From: Mycobacterium heidelbergense
Lineage (GTDB): Bacteria; Actinomycetota; Actinomycetes; Mycobacteriales; Mycobacteriaceae
DNA: 64,000 nucleotides
Assembly: GCF_010730745.1 (NCBI RefSeq)
Contig: NZ_AP022615.1
Location: 3,038,001-3,102,000, forward strand
Direction: 5' to 3'
Part shown: positions 1 through 9,147 of the stretch, one piece after another
Layout of the letters: the number at the start of each line of letters is the position of its first letter
Position numbering within the stretch: the stretch's first letter is position 1
Program-made: the position numbers and the translations under genes
The notes under the pieces: model-generated
What the model was told of the DNA's origin: nothing
Databases searched by the model: none
Seen by the model: only the letters and a program-made list of their open reading frames with translations

Positions 1-623
1 TCGCGCGTCCGTTCGGTGCGATGGTCGATCTGCTGGCCGCGGTGCCGTCGATCATTTTCGGGTTGTGGGGAATCTTCGTGCTGGCGCCCAAACTCGAGCC
101 GGTCGCGGAATTTCTCAACCGAAATCTGGGCTGGTTGTTTTTGTTCAGGCACGGCAACGTGTCCTTGGCCGGCGGCGGCACCATCTTCACGGCCGGCATC
201 GTGCTCTCGGTGATGATCCTCCCGATCGTCACGTCGGTATCGCGAGAAGTGTTCCGGCAGACCCCGCGGATTCAGATGGAGGCGGCGCAGGCGCTGGGCG
301 CCACCAAGTGGGAGGTGGTGCGGATGACCGTGCTGCCGTTCGGTCGTAGCGGCGTCATCGCCGCGTCAATGCTGGGGCTGGGCCGCGCTCTGGGAGAGAC
401 CGTCGCGGTGCTGATCATTTTGCGCTCGGCCGCCCGCCCGGGAAATTGGTCGCTGTTCGACGGCGGCTATACCTTCGCCTCCAAGATCGCTTCGGCGGCA
501 GCGGAATTCAGCGAACCGCTGCCGACCGGCGCCTACATCTCCGCGGGATTTGCGCTGTTCGTCCTGACGTTCGTCGTCAACGCGACCGCCCGTGCGATCG
601 CCGGCGGGAAGGTCAACGGATGA
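1..623 (+). CDS. pstC: Phosphate ABC transporter permease PstC (3' part only)
   Basis: Inner-membrane permease of the high-affinity phosphate importer PstSCAB. It runs open from the window edge (first full codon at base 3), so only the last 206 or so residues are visible. The reading shows several hydrophobic membrane segments and the cytoplasmic loop that contacts the ATPase, with the ABC-permease EAA signature EAAQALGATKWEVV followed by the conserved GLGRALGET stretch. The stop TGA overlaps the ATG of the next permease (ATGA), so the two are translationally coupled. Gene order matches the pst locus next to ku in M. tuberculosis (recalled). The PstC rather than PstA assignment rests on position and on the usual C-then-A order. 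Confidence 0.93.
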   Translation, partial: ARPFGAMVDLLAAVPSIIFGLWGIFVLAPKLEPVAEFLNRNLGWLFLFRHGNVSLAGGGTIFTAGIVLSVMILPIVTSVSREVFRQTPRIQMEAAQALGATKWEVVRMTVLPFGRSGVIAASMLGLGRALGETVAVLIILRSAARPGNWSLFDGGYTFASKIASAAAEFSEPLPTGAYISAGFALFVLTFVVNATARAIAGGKVNG

Positions 624-1534
624 GCCCGCCGACGAGCACCGACGCGCTCGACCGACCGGTCAAAGCGGAGGTTTTCAACCACCTGAGCATTCGGCGGCGG
701 ATCACGAACAACACCGCGACAACGTTTTTCGTCGCCTCCTTCGTCGTGGCCCTGGTCCCGCTGGTCTGGGTGCTGTGGGTGGTGGTCGCGCGCGGCTGGT
801 ACGCCGTCACCCGCGCGGGCTGGTGGACGCATTCGCTGCGCGGCGTGCTGCCGGAGGAGTTTGCCGGCGGCGTCTACCACGCGCTGTACGGGACGGTCGT
901 CCAGGCCGGGGCGGCCGCCGTCCTGTCCGTGCCGCTGGGCTTGATGACCGCGGTGTTCTTGGTGGAATACGGATCCGGCCGGCTGGTGCGGGTGACGACC
1001 TTCATGGTCGACGTCCTCGCCGGGGTGCCCTCGATCGTCGCGGCGCTGTTCATCTTCAGCCTCTGGATCGCGACCCTGGGATTCCAGCAGAGCGCCTTCG
1101 CCGTGTCGCTGGCGTTGGTGTTGCTGATGTTGCCGGTGGTGGTGCGGTCCGCCGAGGAGATGCTCCGGTTGGTGCCCGACGACCTGCGGGAAGCCAGCTA
1201 TGCGCTGGGGGTTACCAAATGGAAGACTATCGTGCGGATCGTCTTCCCGATCGCGATGCCGGGCATCGTGTCCGGCGTGTTGTTGTCCGTCGCGCGCGTT
1301 GTCGGCGAAACCGCGCCGGTGCTGGTGCTGGTCGGCTACAGCCGCTCCATCAACCTTGACATCTTTCACGGCAACATGGCCTCGCTGCCGCTGCTGATCT
1401 ACACCGAACTCACCAATCCGGAGCACGCCGGTTTCCTGCGGATCTGGGGCGCGGCGCTGAGCCTGATCATCATCGTGGCCGTGATCAACCTTTTCGCCGC
1501 GGCGTTCCGCTTCGTGTCAACGCGACGGCGCTGA
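620..1534 (+). CDS. pstA: Phosphate ABC transporter permease PstA
   Basis: Second membrane subunit of the phosphate importer, 304 residues. The start is the ATG that overlaps the pstC stop; a longer upstream reading frame exists but runs inside pstC. After a cytoplasmic N-terminus of about 30 residues comes a first hydrophobic segment (FFVASFVVALVPLVWVLWVV), further membrane segments, and the EAA-type loop EASYALGVTKWKTIVRIVFP followed by ARVVGETAPVLVL. Together with PstC it should form the channel that is powered by PstB and fed by the lipoprotein PstS, neither of which is in the window. It ends 10 bases from the convergent ku gene. Confidence 0.95.
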   Translation: MSPPTSTDALDRPVKAEVFNHLSIRRRITNNTATTFFVASFVVALVPLVWVLWVVVARGWYAVTRAGWWTHSLRGVLPEEFAGGVYHALYGTVVQAGAAAVLSVPLGLMTAVFLVEYGSGRLVRVTTFMVDVLAGVPSIVAALFIFSLWIATLGFQQSAFAVSLALVLLMLPVVVRSAEEMLRLVPDDLREASYALGVTKWKTIVRIVFPIAMPGIVSGVLLSVARVVGETAPVLVLVGYSRSINLDIFHGNMASLPLLIYTELTNPEHAGFLRIWGAALSLIIIVAVINLFAAAFRFVSTRRR

Positions 1535-1543
1535 GGGACGCGG

Positions 1544-2428
1544 TCAGGACTTCGACGCGGCCCTCGAACGGGCCTTCTTGGCCCCCGAACCAGCCTTCTT
1601 CGCGGGCGCCTTTTTGGCCGGCGCCTTGTCGCCGTCACCGGAGCGCGCCTTCACGCTGGCCTCCAGCTTGGCCAGCAGGTCGGAGACGTCCTCGGTCTCG
1701 TCCAGTTCCTTGGGCTGCTCCTCGGTGGTAAACGCTTCGCCGCCTTCGAGTTTCGCGTCGATCAGCTCCTGCAGCTGTTCTTGGTAGGTGTCGTGGTAGC
1801 GGTCGGGGTTGAAGTCTTCGGCCATCGACTCCACCACCTGCCCGGCCATCTTGAGCTCGGCGGGCTTGATGTCGACCTCCTTGTCGAGCACCGGGAAGTC
1901 GGGATCGCGGATCTCGTCGGGCCACAACAGGGTGTGCACCACCATCACGTCGCGCTTGCCGAAGTCCTTGACGCGCAACGCCGCCAGCCTGGTCTTGTTG
2001 CGCAGGGTGAAGTGAACGATCGCCATCCGATCGGTCTCGGCGAGCGTCTTGGCCAGCAGCACATAGGATCTGGCCGACTTCGAATCCGGCTCCAAGAAGT
2101 AACTGCGGTCGAACATCATCGGGTCGACCTCGCTGGCCGGGACGAACTCCAGCACCTCGATTTCGCGGGTGCGTTCTTCGGGCAAGGTGGCGATGTCGTC
2201 GTCGCTGATCACCACCATGTGGCCGTCGTCGGACTCGTAGGCGCGGACGATGTCGCGGTATTCGACGACCTCGCCATCGATCTCGCACACGCGTTGGTAC
2301 CGGATGCGGCCGTTGTCCTTGGCGTGCACCTGATGGAACTTGATGTCATGGTCCTCGGTGGCGCTGTATACCTTGACCGGAACGTTGACCAGCCCGAACG
2401 CGATCGAACCTTTCCAGATGGAGCGCAT
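1544..2428 (-). CDS. ku: Non-homologous end-joining protein Ku
   Basis: DNA-end-binding homodimer of bacterial NHEJ; it threads onto broken ends and recruits LigD. The body begins MRSIWKGSIAFGLVNVPVKV and keeps the Ku core with conserved stretches HQVHAKDNGRIRYQRVCE and DPMMFDRSYFLEPDSK. I start at ATG 2428 because that matches the remembered M. tuberculosis N-terminus; a GTG six codons upstream (2446) is the alternative. This gives 294 residues. The C-terminus carries a lysine/alanine-rich tail (repeats of KAPAKKA, ending KKARSRAASKS) that the M. tuberculosis protein, as I recall it, lacks. Such tails in other Ku proteins bind DNA. The partner ligD lies 2.5 kb away beyond a sugar operon. Confidence 0.96.
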   Translation of the reverse strand: MRSIWKGSIAFGLVNVPVKVYSATEDHDIKFHQVHAKDNGRIRYQRVCEIDGEVVEYRDIVRAYESDDGHMVVISDDDIATLPEERTREIEVLEFVPASEVDPMMFDRSYFLEPDSKSARSYVLLAKTLAETDRMAIVHFTLRNKTRLAALRVKDFGKRDVMVVHTLLWPDEIRDPDFPVLDKEVDIKPAELKMAGQVVESMAEDFNPDRYHDTYQEQLQELIDAKLEGGEAFTTEEQPKELDETEDVSDLLAKLEASVKARSGDGDKAPAKKAPAKKAGSGAKKARSRAASKS

Positions 2429-2522
2429 GTAAGTCAGTATGCCCACACTGCTCGCCGCGTAACAGCGGGCGGGGGTCGATACCCGCGAGCGTAACGGCGC
2501 GGCGAGATTGCGGCCGGCGTTG

Positions 2523-3440
2523 TCAACGCCGCCAGGTTGTTTGGTCCCGCAGGGCGGCCCGGTCGGGTAAGTCGGCGCCGGCGCGGCCGATCGTCAGCGC
2601 CGACGCCAGGCTGGCCGCCTCGAGCGCCGCCGTCAGCGCGTCGAGCCCGAGCCGGCCGAGGTCGGCTCGCCGGTCGGCGCCCAGCAGACCCAGAGCCCAG
2701 AGCGCGTCGAGCAGGCCGGCCATGAACGCGTCACCGGCCCCGACGGTGTCCACTACCCGGACCGGCCGCGCGGCCACCCGGGCCTCGCCCGCCGCGCAGA
2801 ACGCCACCGCGCCCCGATCGCCCATGGTCACGACGACGATCGCGGGCCCCGACGCCAGCCAGGTTCGGGCGGTCCGCTCCGGGTCGTGGTCGGGATCGAT
2901 CCAGGCCAGGTCCTCGTGGCTGGCCTTGACGATGTCGCTGCGCTCGACGAGGTGGGCGATGCGTGCGCGGGCCAGGTCCCGGTCGACGATCAGCGACGGG
3001 CGCACGTTGGGATCGAGGGTGACGGTGGCCGAGACGCGGTATGTGTCGAGCAGCGCGGCGACCGCCAGGCATCCGGGCTCCTGCACGGCGGCGATGGATC
3101 CCGTGTGCACGAACAACGGCGGCGCGACTTCGGGCGTGCCGGAGAGCCGCCATTCCAGGTCGAATGCGTAGGCGGCCGAGCCGTCGTCGGCGATCGTCGC
3201 CACCGCGGTCGGCGTCCGCGAGGCGCGGGTGCTGCCCGGAACAAGCTGTGCGCCCGAGGCTTTGACGTAATCGGCGATGCGACGGCCCGGTTCGTCGTCG
3301 CCGATATGGGTCAGGAAGTCGACGGCGCGCCCCAGCCTGGCGAGGCCGACCGCGACGTTGAGCGGGCTGCCGCCGACGTGTTCGGCGTGGCCGTCGACGA
3401 CGTCGATCAGCGCCTCGCCGATTACCAGCCCCCGGCTCAT
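2523..3440 (-). CDS. PfkB-family sugar kinase, probable fructokinase
   Basis: ATP-dependent sugar kinase of the ribokinase/PfkB superfamily, 305 residues. The N-terminal GGSPLNVAVGLARLG (about 23-37) is the sugar-binding signature and DTVGAGDAF (231-239) is the C-terminal PfkB signature, with Asp237 as the expected catalytic base. Its start overlaps the stop of the upstream polyol dehydrogenase by four bases, so the two are translated together. Fructose is the natural product of a mannitol- or arabitol-type 2-dehydrogenase, so fructokinase (fructose to fructose-6-phosphate) is the most economical assignment. Substrate is inferred from context, not from residues. The pair sits between ku and ligD, where M. 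tuberculosis has none (recalled). Confidence 0.86.
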   Translation of the reverse strand: MSRGLVIGEALIDVVDGHAEHVGGSPLNVAVGLARLGRAVDFLTHIGDDEPGRRIADYVKASGAQLVPGSTRASRTPTAVATIADDGSAAYAFDLEWRLSGTPEVAPPLFVHTGSIAAVQEPGCLAVAALLDTYRVSATVTLDPNVRPSLIVDRDLARARIAHLVERSDIVKASHEDLAWIDPDHDPERTARTWLASGPAIVVVTMGDRGAVAFCAAGEARVAARPVRVVDTVGAGDAFMAGLLDALWALGLLGADRRADLGRLGLDALTAALEAASLASALTIGRAGADLPDRAALRDQTTWRR

Positions 3441-4858
3441 CGACTCGCCCCCTCCAGCTCGTCGTGCAGCAACGCCTCCAGCGTCGCCCGTGTCCCGCGG
3501 CTGTGCAACGAGTCCAGCGCCCAGCGATAGGCCTCAACGAAGCGCGGGACCCGCGCCAGATCCCCGAACAGCGCCGCGTTCTCGACGAAGGCGGTCGGAT
3601 GCCGCCGCTGCGTGCGCGCGATGGGCACCAGCGAGCCCGCGAGGTGGTCGACGACCTCGATCGGTTCGCCACGCTCGTCGACCCCCTCGGCGTAGCGGGC
3701 CCAGCCCGCGACCGTCGCGGCCGCCAGCCGGATCGGTCCGCCGGTGCGCAGGTTGTCGCGGATCACCGGAAGCAACCATTTCGGGATGCGATCCGAGGAG
3801 TAGGCGCACAACCGGGCCACGGTGTCGCGCACTCCCGGGTTGGCGAAACGCTCGATGAGCCCGCGGGTATAGGCGCGCAGGTCGATGCCGGGGACCGGCC
3901 GCAGCGTCGGCGTCGCTTCGGAATCGAAATAGGCCAGCAGGAATTCGGCCAGCAACGGGTCTCGCGCGGCATCGTGCACCGCGGCATAGCCGCACAGCGC
4001 GGCGAAGTAGCACAGGCACTGATGGCCGGCGTTGAGTAGCCGTAACTTCATCGCCTCGTACGGGCCGACGTCGTCGACCAGCAGAACGCCCGCCTCTTCC
4101 AGCGGCGGCCTGCCGTCGGCGAAGTCGTCCTCGAGCGCCCAGGAGGCGAACGCCTCGGCCACGACCGGCCAGCCGTCGTCGACACCGAAGTCGCGCCGCA
4201 CCGCGGCCACGATGTCGCCGGTGGTGACCGGCGTGATGCGGTCGACCATCGAACCCGGGAAGCGGACGTGCTCGGCGATCCAGCCGGCCAGGCGGGGGCG
4301 CAGCAGTTCGGCGTGCGCGATGACGGCCCGCCGCGAGACGTCGCCGTTGTGCTCGATGTTGTCGCACGACATGATCGTCGGCGCGGCGATGCCGCGGTCA
4401 CGACGCAGGGCCAGGGCCTCGACGATCAGCCCGAACACGGATTCCGGGTCTCGGATGTGGTAGCCGCCCTCGGTGATGGTCATCGAGATGATGCGGGTCG
4501 TCGGCGCGGCCAGCAGCTCGATCGTCGCCGGGTCGTCGGGCGCGTAGCGGTAGTCGACGATCGAGCCGATCACCCGCGCTTCCCGGCTTCCGTCGGGGTG
4601 CTCCAACACCAACGTGTACAGGCCGTCCTGGGCGCGCAACACGTCTCTCATGCGCCGGTCGGCCGGCATCACCCCGATTCCGCAGATGCCCCATTCGCGC
4701 GCCCCCCGCTCGAGCAACCGGTCGATGTACATCGCCTGGTGTGCCCGGTGAAAGCCGCCGACCCCGAAATGCGCGATGCCGACCCCGACGCCATGACGGT
4801 CATAGCCCGGCGCCGCGATCGGCAGCCGGCCGAGCGTGGCGCTGTTCAGCCGAACCAC
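3437..4858 (-). CDS. Mannitol dehydrogenase-family NAD-dependent polyol 2-dehydrogenase
   Basis: Zinc-independent long-chain polyol dehydrogenase that oxidises a hexitol or pentitol at C2 (mannitol to fructose in the type members). The 473 residues match the usual family length. The N-terminal nucleotide-binding fold carries GIAHFGVGGFHRAHQA, and the C-terminal domain carries the conserved region around MKLRLLNAGHQCLCYFAAL, with KLRxLNxxH typical of the catalytic centre. Translation starts at a GTG (4858). The promoter must lie in the 47 bases shared with divergent ligD. It heads a two-gene operon with the PfkB kinase, forming a polyol to fructose-6-phosphate route. No transporter is adjacent, so uptake must be encoded elsewhere. 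Confidence 0.9.
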   Translation of the reverse strand: MVRLNSATLGRLPIAAPGYDRHGVGVGIAHFGVGGFHRAHQAMYIDRLLERGAREWGICGIGVMPADRRMRDVLRAQDGLYTLVLEHPDGSREARVIGSIVDYRYAPDDPATIELLAAPTTRIISMTITEGGYHIRDPESVFGLIVEALALRRDRGIAAPTIMSCDNIEHNGDVSRRAVIAHAELLRPRLAGWIAEHVRFPGSMVDRITPVTTGDIVAAVRRDFGVDDGWPVVAEAFASWALEDDFADGRPPLEEAGVLLVDDVGPYEAMKLRLLNAGHQCLCYFAALCGYAAVHDAARDPLLAEFLLAYFDSEATPTLRPVPGIDLRAYTRGLIERFANPGVRDTVARLCAYSSDRIPKWLLPVIRDNLRTGGPIRLAAATVAGWARYAEGVDERGEPIEVVDHLAGSLVPIARTQRRHPTAFVENAALFGDLARVPRFVEAYRWALDSLHSRGTRATLEALLHDELEGASR

Positions 4859-4905
4859 GATGTCGACGGTACCGGTGCCGCGGCGGAAACACGTAGGTTG
4901 ACACC

Positions 4906-7200
4906 ATGGGTGCGACGGCGCAGGCGCGGGTCAAGCTGACCAACGCCGACAAGGTGCTGTACCCCGCGACGGAGGACGGCCGAAGGGCCGTCACAAAAGG
5001 GGACGTCTTCGACTACTACACCCGCATCGCCGGGGTGATGCTGCCGCACACCGCCGGACGCCCGGCGACCCGCAAGCGCTGGCCCAACGGCGTCGAGCGG
5101 GACTCATTCTTCGAAAAGCAGCTGGCGTCGTCGGCGCCCGACTGGCTGCCGCGGGCCAGCGTGACGCACCGGTCCGGAACGACGACGTACCCGATCATCG
5201 ACAGCCCGGACGCGCTGGCCTGGATCGCGCAGCAGGCGGCGCTCGAGGTGCACGTGCCGCAGTGGAGGTTCGTCGCCGAGTGGACCCGAGGCGGGGCCGA
5301 GGAACTCAAGCCCGGCCCCGCAACGCGATTGGTGTTCGACCTCGATCCCGGCGAGGGCGTGACGATGACCCAACTGTGCGAGGTCGCCCATGCGGTGCGG
5401 GGCCTGATCGCCGATATCGGGCTGACCACCTTTCCGCTCACCAGCGGCAGCAAGGGGTTGCACCTCTACACCCGGCTGGACGAGCCGGTGAGCAGCAGGG
5501 GCGCCACCGTGTTGGCCAAACGCGTTGCGCAACAACTGGAAAAGTCGATGCCCACGTTGGTCACGGCGACCATGACCAAGAGCTTGCGGGCGGGCAAGGT
5601 GTTTTTGGACTGGAGTCAGAACAACGGCTCGAAGACCACCATCGCGCCGTACTCGCTGCGCGGGCGCCCGCATCCGACGGTCGCGGCGCCGCGCACCTGG
5701 AAGGAACTGGAAGACCCGGGGATTCGCCAATTGCGCTACGACGAGGTCCTGGCCCGGGTGGCGCGCGACGGCGATCCGCTGGCGTCGCTGGACGCCGACG
5801 CGCCGGTCCGCGATCGGCTGACCAAGTACCGCAGCATGCGTGACGCGTCGAAGACACCGGAGCCGGTGCCGGCCACGAAACCCGCTGCCGGCCACGGAAA
5901 TACGTTCGTCATTCAGGAGCACCACGCCCGCCGGCTGCACTACGACTTCCGGCTGGAGCGAAACGGCGTGCTGGTGTCGTGGGCGGTGCCGAAAAACCTG
6001 CCCGAGACCACGTCGGTCAACCACCTGGCGGTCCACACCGAGGATCACCCGCTGGAATACGGCACCTTCGAGGGCACCATACCCAAAGGCGAATACGGCG
6101 CCGGCAAGGTGATCATCTGGGATTCCGGCACCTACGAGACCGAGAAGTTCCGCGACTCCGCCGAAAACGGGGAGGTCATCGTGAACCTGCATGGCAGCCG
6201 AATCTCGGGTCGCTACGCGCTGATCCAAACCAACGGCGATCAGTGGCTGGCGCACAGGATGAAAGACCAGAGGGTTTTCGATTTCGACGCGATCACACCC
6301 ATGCTCGCCACCGAGGGCTCGGTGGCGGCCCTCAAGGCCGGCCAGTGGGCCTTCGAAGGCAAGTGGGATGGCTACCGGCTCCTGGTGGAGGCCGACCACG
6401 GCGCGTTGCGGGTGCGGTCCCGGCGCGGCCGCGAAGTCACCCAGGAATATCCCGAACTGCGTTCGCTGGCAGCAGATCTCGACGACCACCACGTTGTGCT
6501 CGACGGCGAGGCCGTCGTCCTGAACAAGTCCGGTGTGCCCGGCTTCAACGAAATGCAGAACCGGAGCCGCGGCACCCCCGTCGAGTATTGGGCGTTCGAC
6601 CTGCTCTACCTGGACGGCCGCTCGCTGCTACGGGCGCGCTACCAAGACCGGCGAAAGCTGCTGGAAACCCTCGCCGGCGCAGGCGATCTCATCGTTCCCG
6701 GACTGCTGCCCGGCGACGGCGCCGAAGCGCTCGAGCACTCACGCGAACACGGCTGGGAGGGCGTGGTCGCCAAGAAGCGCGACTCCAGCTATCAGCCGGG
6801 CCGGCGCTCGGCGTCGTGGATCAAGGAAAAGTACTGGAACACCCAGGAAGTCGTCATCGGCGGGTGGAAGGCCGGCGAGGGCGGGCGCACCAGCGGCATC
6901 GGCTCGCTGCTGATGGGCATCCCCGGTGAGGGCGGGCTGCATTTCGCCGGACGCGTCGGCACCGGCTTCACCGAACGCGACCTGGCGAACCTGAAGAAGA
7001 CGCTGGCACCGTTGCACACCAAACGATCTCCCTTCGACGCCCCGCTTTCCACCCTCGACGCCAAGGGCGTGACGTTCGTCGAGCCCGTTCTGGTGGGGGA
7101 GGTCCGCTACAGCGAATGGACCCCGGATGACCGGCTGCGCCAAACGAGTTGGCGCGGGCTGCGTCCCGACAAGAAACCAAGCGAGGTGGTGCGCGAATGA
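4906..7200 (+). CDS. ligD: Multifunctional DNA ligase D (polymerase-phosphoesterase-ligase)
   Basis: Central enzyme of bacterial NHEJ: fills or extends ends, trims 3' ends and seals them with ATP. 764 residues in the mycobacterial order. The polymerase/primase domain (about 1-300) has metal ligands Asp145 and Asp147 in FDLDPGEG, plus GSKGLHLY and Asp235 in VFLDWSQNN. The phosphoesterase domain (about 330-460) has EHHARRLHYDFRLE. The ATP-dependent ligase domain (about 465-764) has the nucleotidyl-lysine motif EGKWDGYRL with Lys486. Six bases before the ATG sits TAGGTT, a plausible -10 box, so the mRNA may be leaderless. The stop overlaps the ATG of the next gene (ATGA). Confidence 0.97.
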   Translation: MGATAQARVKLTNADKVLYPATEDGRRAVTKGDVFDYYTRIAGVMLPHTAGRPATRKRWPNGVERDSFFEKQLASSAPDWLPRASVTHRSGTTTYPIIDSPDALAWIAQQAALEVHVPQWRFVAEWTRGGAEELKPGPATRLVFDLDPGEGVTMTQLCEVAHAVRGLIADIGLTTFPLTSGSKGLHLYTRLDEPVSSRGATVLAKRVAQQLEKSMPTLVTATMTKSLRAGKVFLDWSQNNGSKTTIAPYSLRGRPHPTVAAPRTWKELEDPGIRQLRYDEVLARVARDGDPLASLDADAPVRDRLTKYRSMRDASKTPEPVPATKPAAGHGNTFVIQEHHARRLHYDFRLERNGVLVSWAVPKNLPETTSVNHLAVHTEDHPLEYGTFEGTIPKGEYGAGKVIIWDSGTYETEKFRDSAENGEVIVNLHGSRISGRYALIQTNGDQWLAHRMKDQRVFDFDAITPMLATEGSVAALKAGQWAFEGKWDGYRLLVEADHGALRVRSRRGREVTQEYPELRSLAADLDDHHVVLDGEAVVLNKSGVPGFNEMQNRSRGTPVEYWAFDLLYLDGRSLLRARYQDRRKLLETLAGAGDLIVPGLLPGDGAEALEHSREHGWEGVVAKKRDSSYQPGRRSASWIKEKYWNTQEVVIGGWKAGEGGRTSGIGSLLMGIPGEGGLHFAGRVGTGFTERDLANLKKTLAPLHTKRSPFDAPLSTLDAKGVTFVEPVLVGEVRYSEWTPDDRLRQTSWRGLRPDKKPSEVVRE

Positions 7201-9143
7201 AATGGGTGACCTATCGAAGCGATCACGGCGAACGCACCGGCGTGCTCGCCGGCGACACCATCCATGCGATGCCGCCGGGCGTGACGCTGTTGGAGTTGAT
7301 CGGTCGCGGCGCCGACGGGCTGCGCCAGGCCGGCGAGGACGCGCTGCGTTCGCCGTCGGCGGTGGTGCGCGTGGACGAGGTGACGTTGGCGGCGCCGATT
7401 CCGCGGCCCCCGTCGATCCGGGACTCCCTGTGCTTTTTGGACCACATGCGCAACTGCCAGGCCGCGCTGGGCGCCGGCCGGGCGCTCGCCGACACGTGGT
7501 ACCGCATTCCCGCGTTTTACTTCGCCTGCCCGACAACGGTTTTGGGTCCTTACGACGACGCCCCCACCGCACCCGGAAGCGCGTGGCAGGACTTCGAATT
7601 GGAGATCGCCGCCGTCATCGGGACGACCGGCAGGGACCTGACGGTGGAGGAAGCCGAAGAAGCCATCGTCGGCTACACCATCTTCAACGACTGGTCCGCG
7701 CGCGACCTGCAGCAGCTGGAGAGCCAGCTGGCCATCGGGCAGGGCAAGGGCAAGGACAGCGGCGTCACGCTGGGCCCCTACCTGGTGACGCCCGACGAGC
7801 TTGAACCGTACCGCCGCCCCTCACTTCCCGGCAGGCTCGACCTGCGGGTGACCGCCCTGGTCAACGACGCCGTGATCGGTTCGGGTTCGACCGCCCAGAT
7901 GGACTGGACCTTCGGTGAGGTCATCGCCTACGCCTCGCGCGGCGTGACGCTGCGCCCCGGCGACGTCATCGGCTCCGGCACCGTGCCGACCTGCACGCTC
8001 GTCGAGCACCTCAACCCGACCGCGCTGGAATCGTTCCCCGGCTGGCTGCACGACGGCGACGTCGTCACGCTCCGGGTCCAGGGACTGGGCGAGACCCGGC
8101 AAACCGTCCGCGCCACCGCCGCGCCGCATCCGTTGAAGCCGCGGCCCAACCCGGACGCCGCGCCCGCCCCCGCCCGGGTCAACCGGGCGCCCGCGAAGGT
8201 GCCCTACACCCGCGGCCTGCACGAGGTCGGCAACCGGGTGTGGGCGTGGACGCTGCCGGACGGCGGCTACGGGTGGAGCAATGCCGGGCTGGTGGCCGGC
8301 GACGGTGCGTCCCTGCTCGTCGACACCCTGTTCGACCTGGCGCTGACCCGCGAAATGCTCGCCGCGATGCGGCCGATCACGGATTCCGCGCCCATCACCG
8401 ACGCCCTGATCACCCACTCCAACGGCGACCACACCCACGGCAACCAACTGCTCGACCGCTCGGTGCGGATCATCGCCGCCCGCGGCACCGCCGACGAGAT
8501 CGCGCATGGGATGGCCCCCGAGATGCTGGCCATGGCGCAGACGGCCAACCTCGGCCCGGTCGCGACCCCGTACGCGCGAGATCGTTTCGGGCACTTCGAC
8601 TTCAGCGGCATCACGGTCCGCAACGCCGATCAGACGTTCGACCGCGACCTGACCGTCGAGGTCGGCGGGCGGCGGGTCGATCTGCTGAACCTGGGCCCCG
8701 CTCACACCGCCGCGGATTCCGTGGTGCACGTGCCCGACGTCGGGGTGCTGTTCGGCGGCGACCTGTTGTTCATCGGCTGCACCCCGATCGTGTGGGCCGG
8801 CCCGATCGCCAACTGGATCGCCGCGTGCGACGCGATGATCGCGCTGGACGGACCCATCGTGGTGCCCGGCCACGGCCCGGTCACCGACCCGGACGGAATC
8901 CGCGCGGTCCGCGGCTATCTCACGCACGTCTCCGAACGGGCCGAGGCCGCCTACCGCGCGGGCCTGTCGTGGGCCGAGGCCGCCGAGAGCATCGACCTCG
9001 GCGAGTACGCGACCTGGCTGGACGCCGAACGCGTCGTCGTCAACGTCTATCAGCGGTATCGCGAACTCGACCCGGACACCCCGCGGCTGGAGATCATGGC
9101 CCTGCTGGTGATGCAGGCCGAGTGGCTGGCCAAGCGGTCCTGA
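7197..9143 (+). CDS. Fused fumarylacetoacetate-hydrolase-fold / metallo-beta-lactamase-fold enzyme
   Basis: Two enzymes in one 648-residue chain. The start is ATG 7197, which overlaps the ligD stop. The N-terminal half (about 60-300) is an FAH-fold hydrolase/isomerase, with DFELEIAAVIG, GYTIFNDWSARDLQ and the loop DVIGSGTVPTCTLVE; relatives act on 2-hydroxyhepta-2,4-diene-1,7-dioate and similar acyl-pyruvates. After a proline/alanine-rich linker (about 300-335) comes a metallo-beta-lactamase fold: HSNGDHTH (metal site, with Asn where the second His of HxHxDH usually stands), GPAHTAADSVVHVP, GGDLLF and PGHGPVT. I recall the same fusion in M. tuberculosis as Rv0939, without a known substrate. 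Coupling to ligD suggests only co-transcription, not a DNA-repair role. Confidence 0.88.
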   Translation: MKWVTYRSDHGERTGVLAGDTIHAMPPGVTLLELIGRGADGLRQAGEDALRSPSAVVRVDEVTLAAPIPRPPSIRDSLCFLDHMRNCQAALGAGRALADTWYRIPAFYFACPTTVLGPYDDAPTAPGSAWQDFELEIAAVIGTTGRDLTVEEAEEAIVGYTIFNDWSARDLQQLESQLAIGQGKGKDSGVTLGPYLVTPDELEPYRRPSLPGRLDLRVTALVNDAVIGSGSTAQMDWTFGEVIAYASRGVTLRPGDVIGSGTVPTCTLVEHLNPTALESFPGWLHDGDVVTLRVQGLGETRQTVRATAAPHPLKPRPNPDAAPAPARVNRAPAKVPYTRGLHEVGNRVWAWTLPDGGYGWSNAGLVAGDGASLLVDTLFDLALTREMLAAMRPITDSAPITDALITHSNGDHTHGNQLLDRSVRIIAARGTADEIAHGMAPEMLAMAQTANLGPVATPYARDRFGHFDFSGITVRNADQTFDRDLTVEVGGRRVDLLNLGPAHTAADSVVHVPDVGVLFGGDLLFIGCTPIVWAGPIANWIAACDAMIALDGPIVVPGHGPVTDPDGIRAVRGYLTHVSERAEAAYRAGLSWAEAAESIDLGEYATWLDAERVVVNVYQRYRELDPDTPRLEIMALLVMQAEWLAKRS

Positions 9144-9147
9144 GCCG

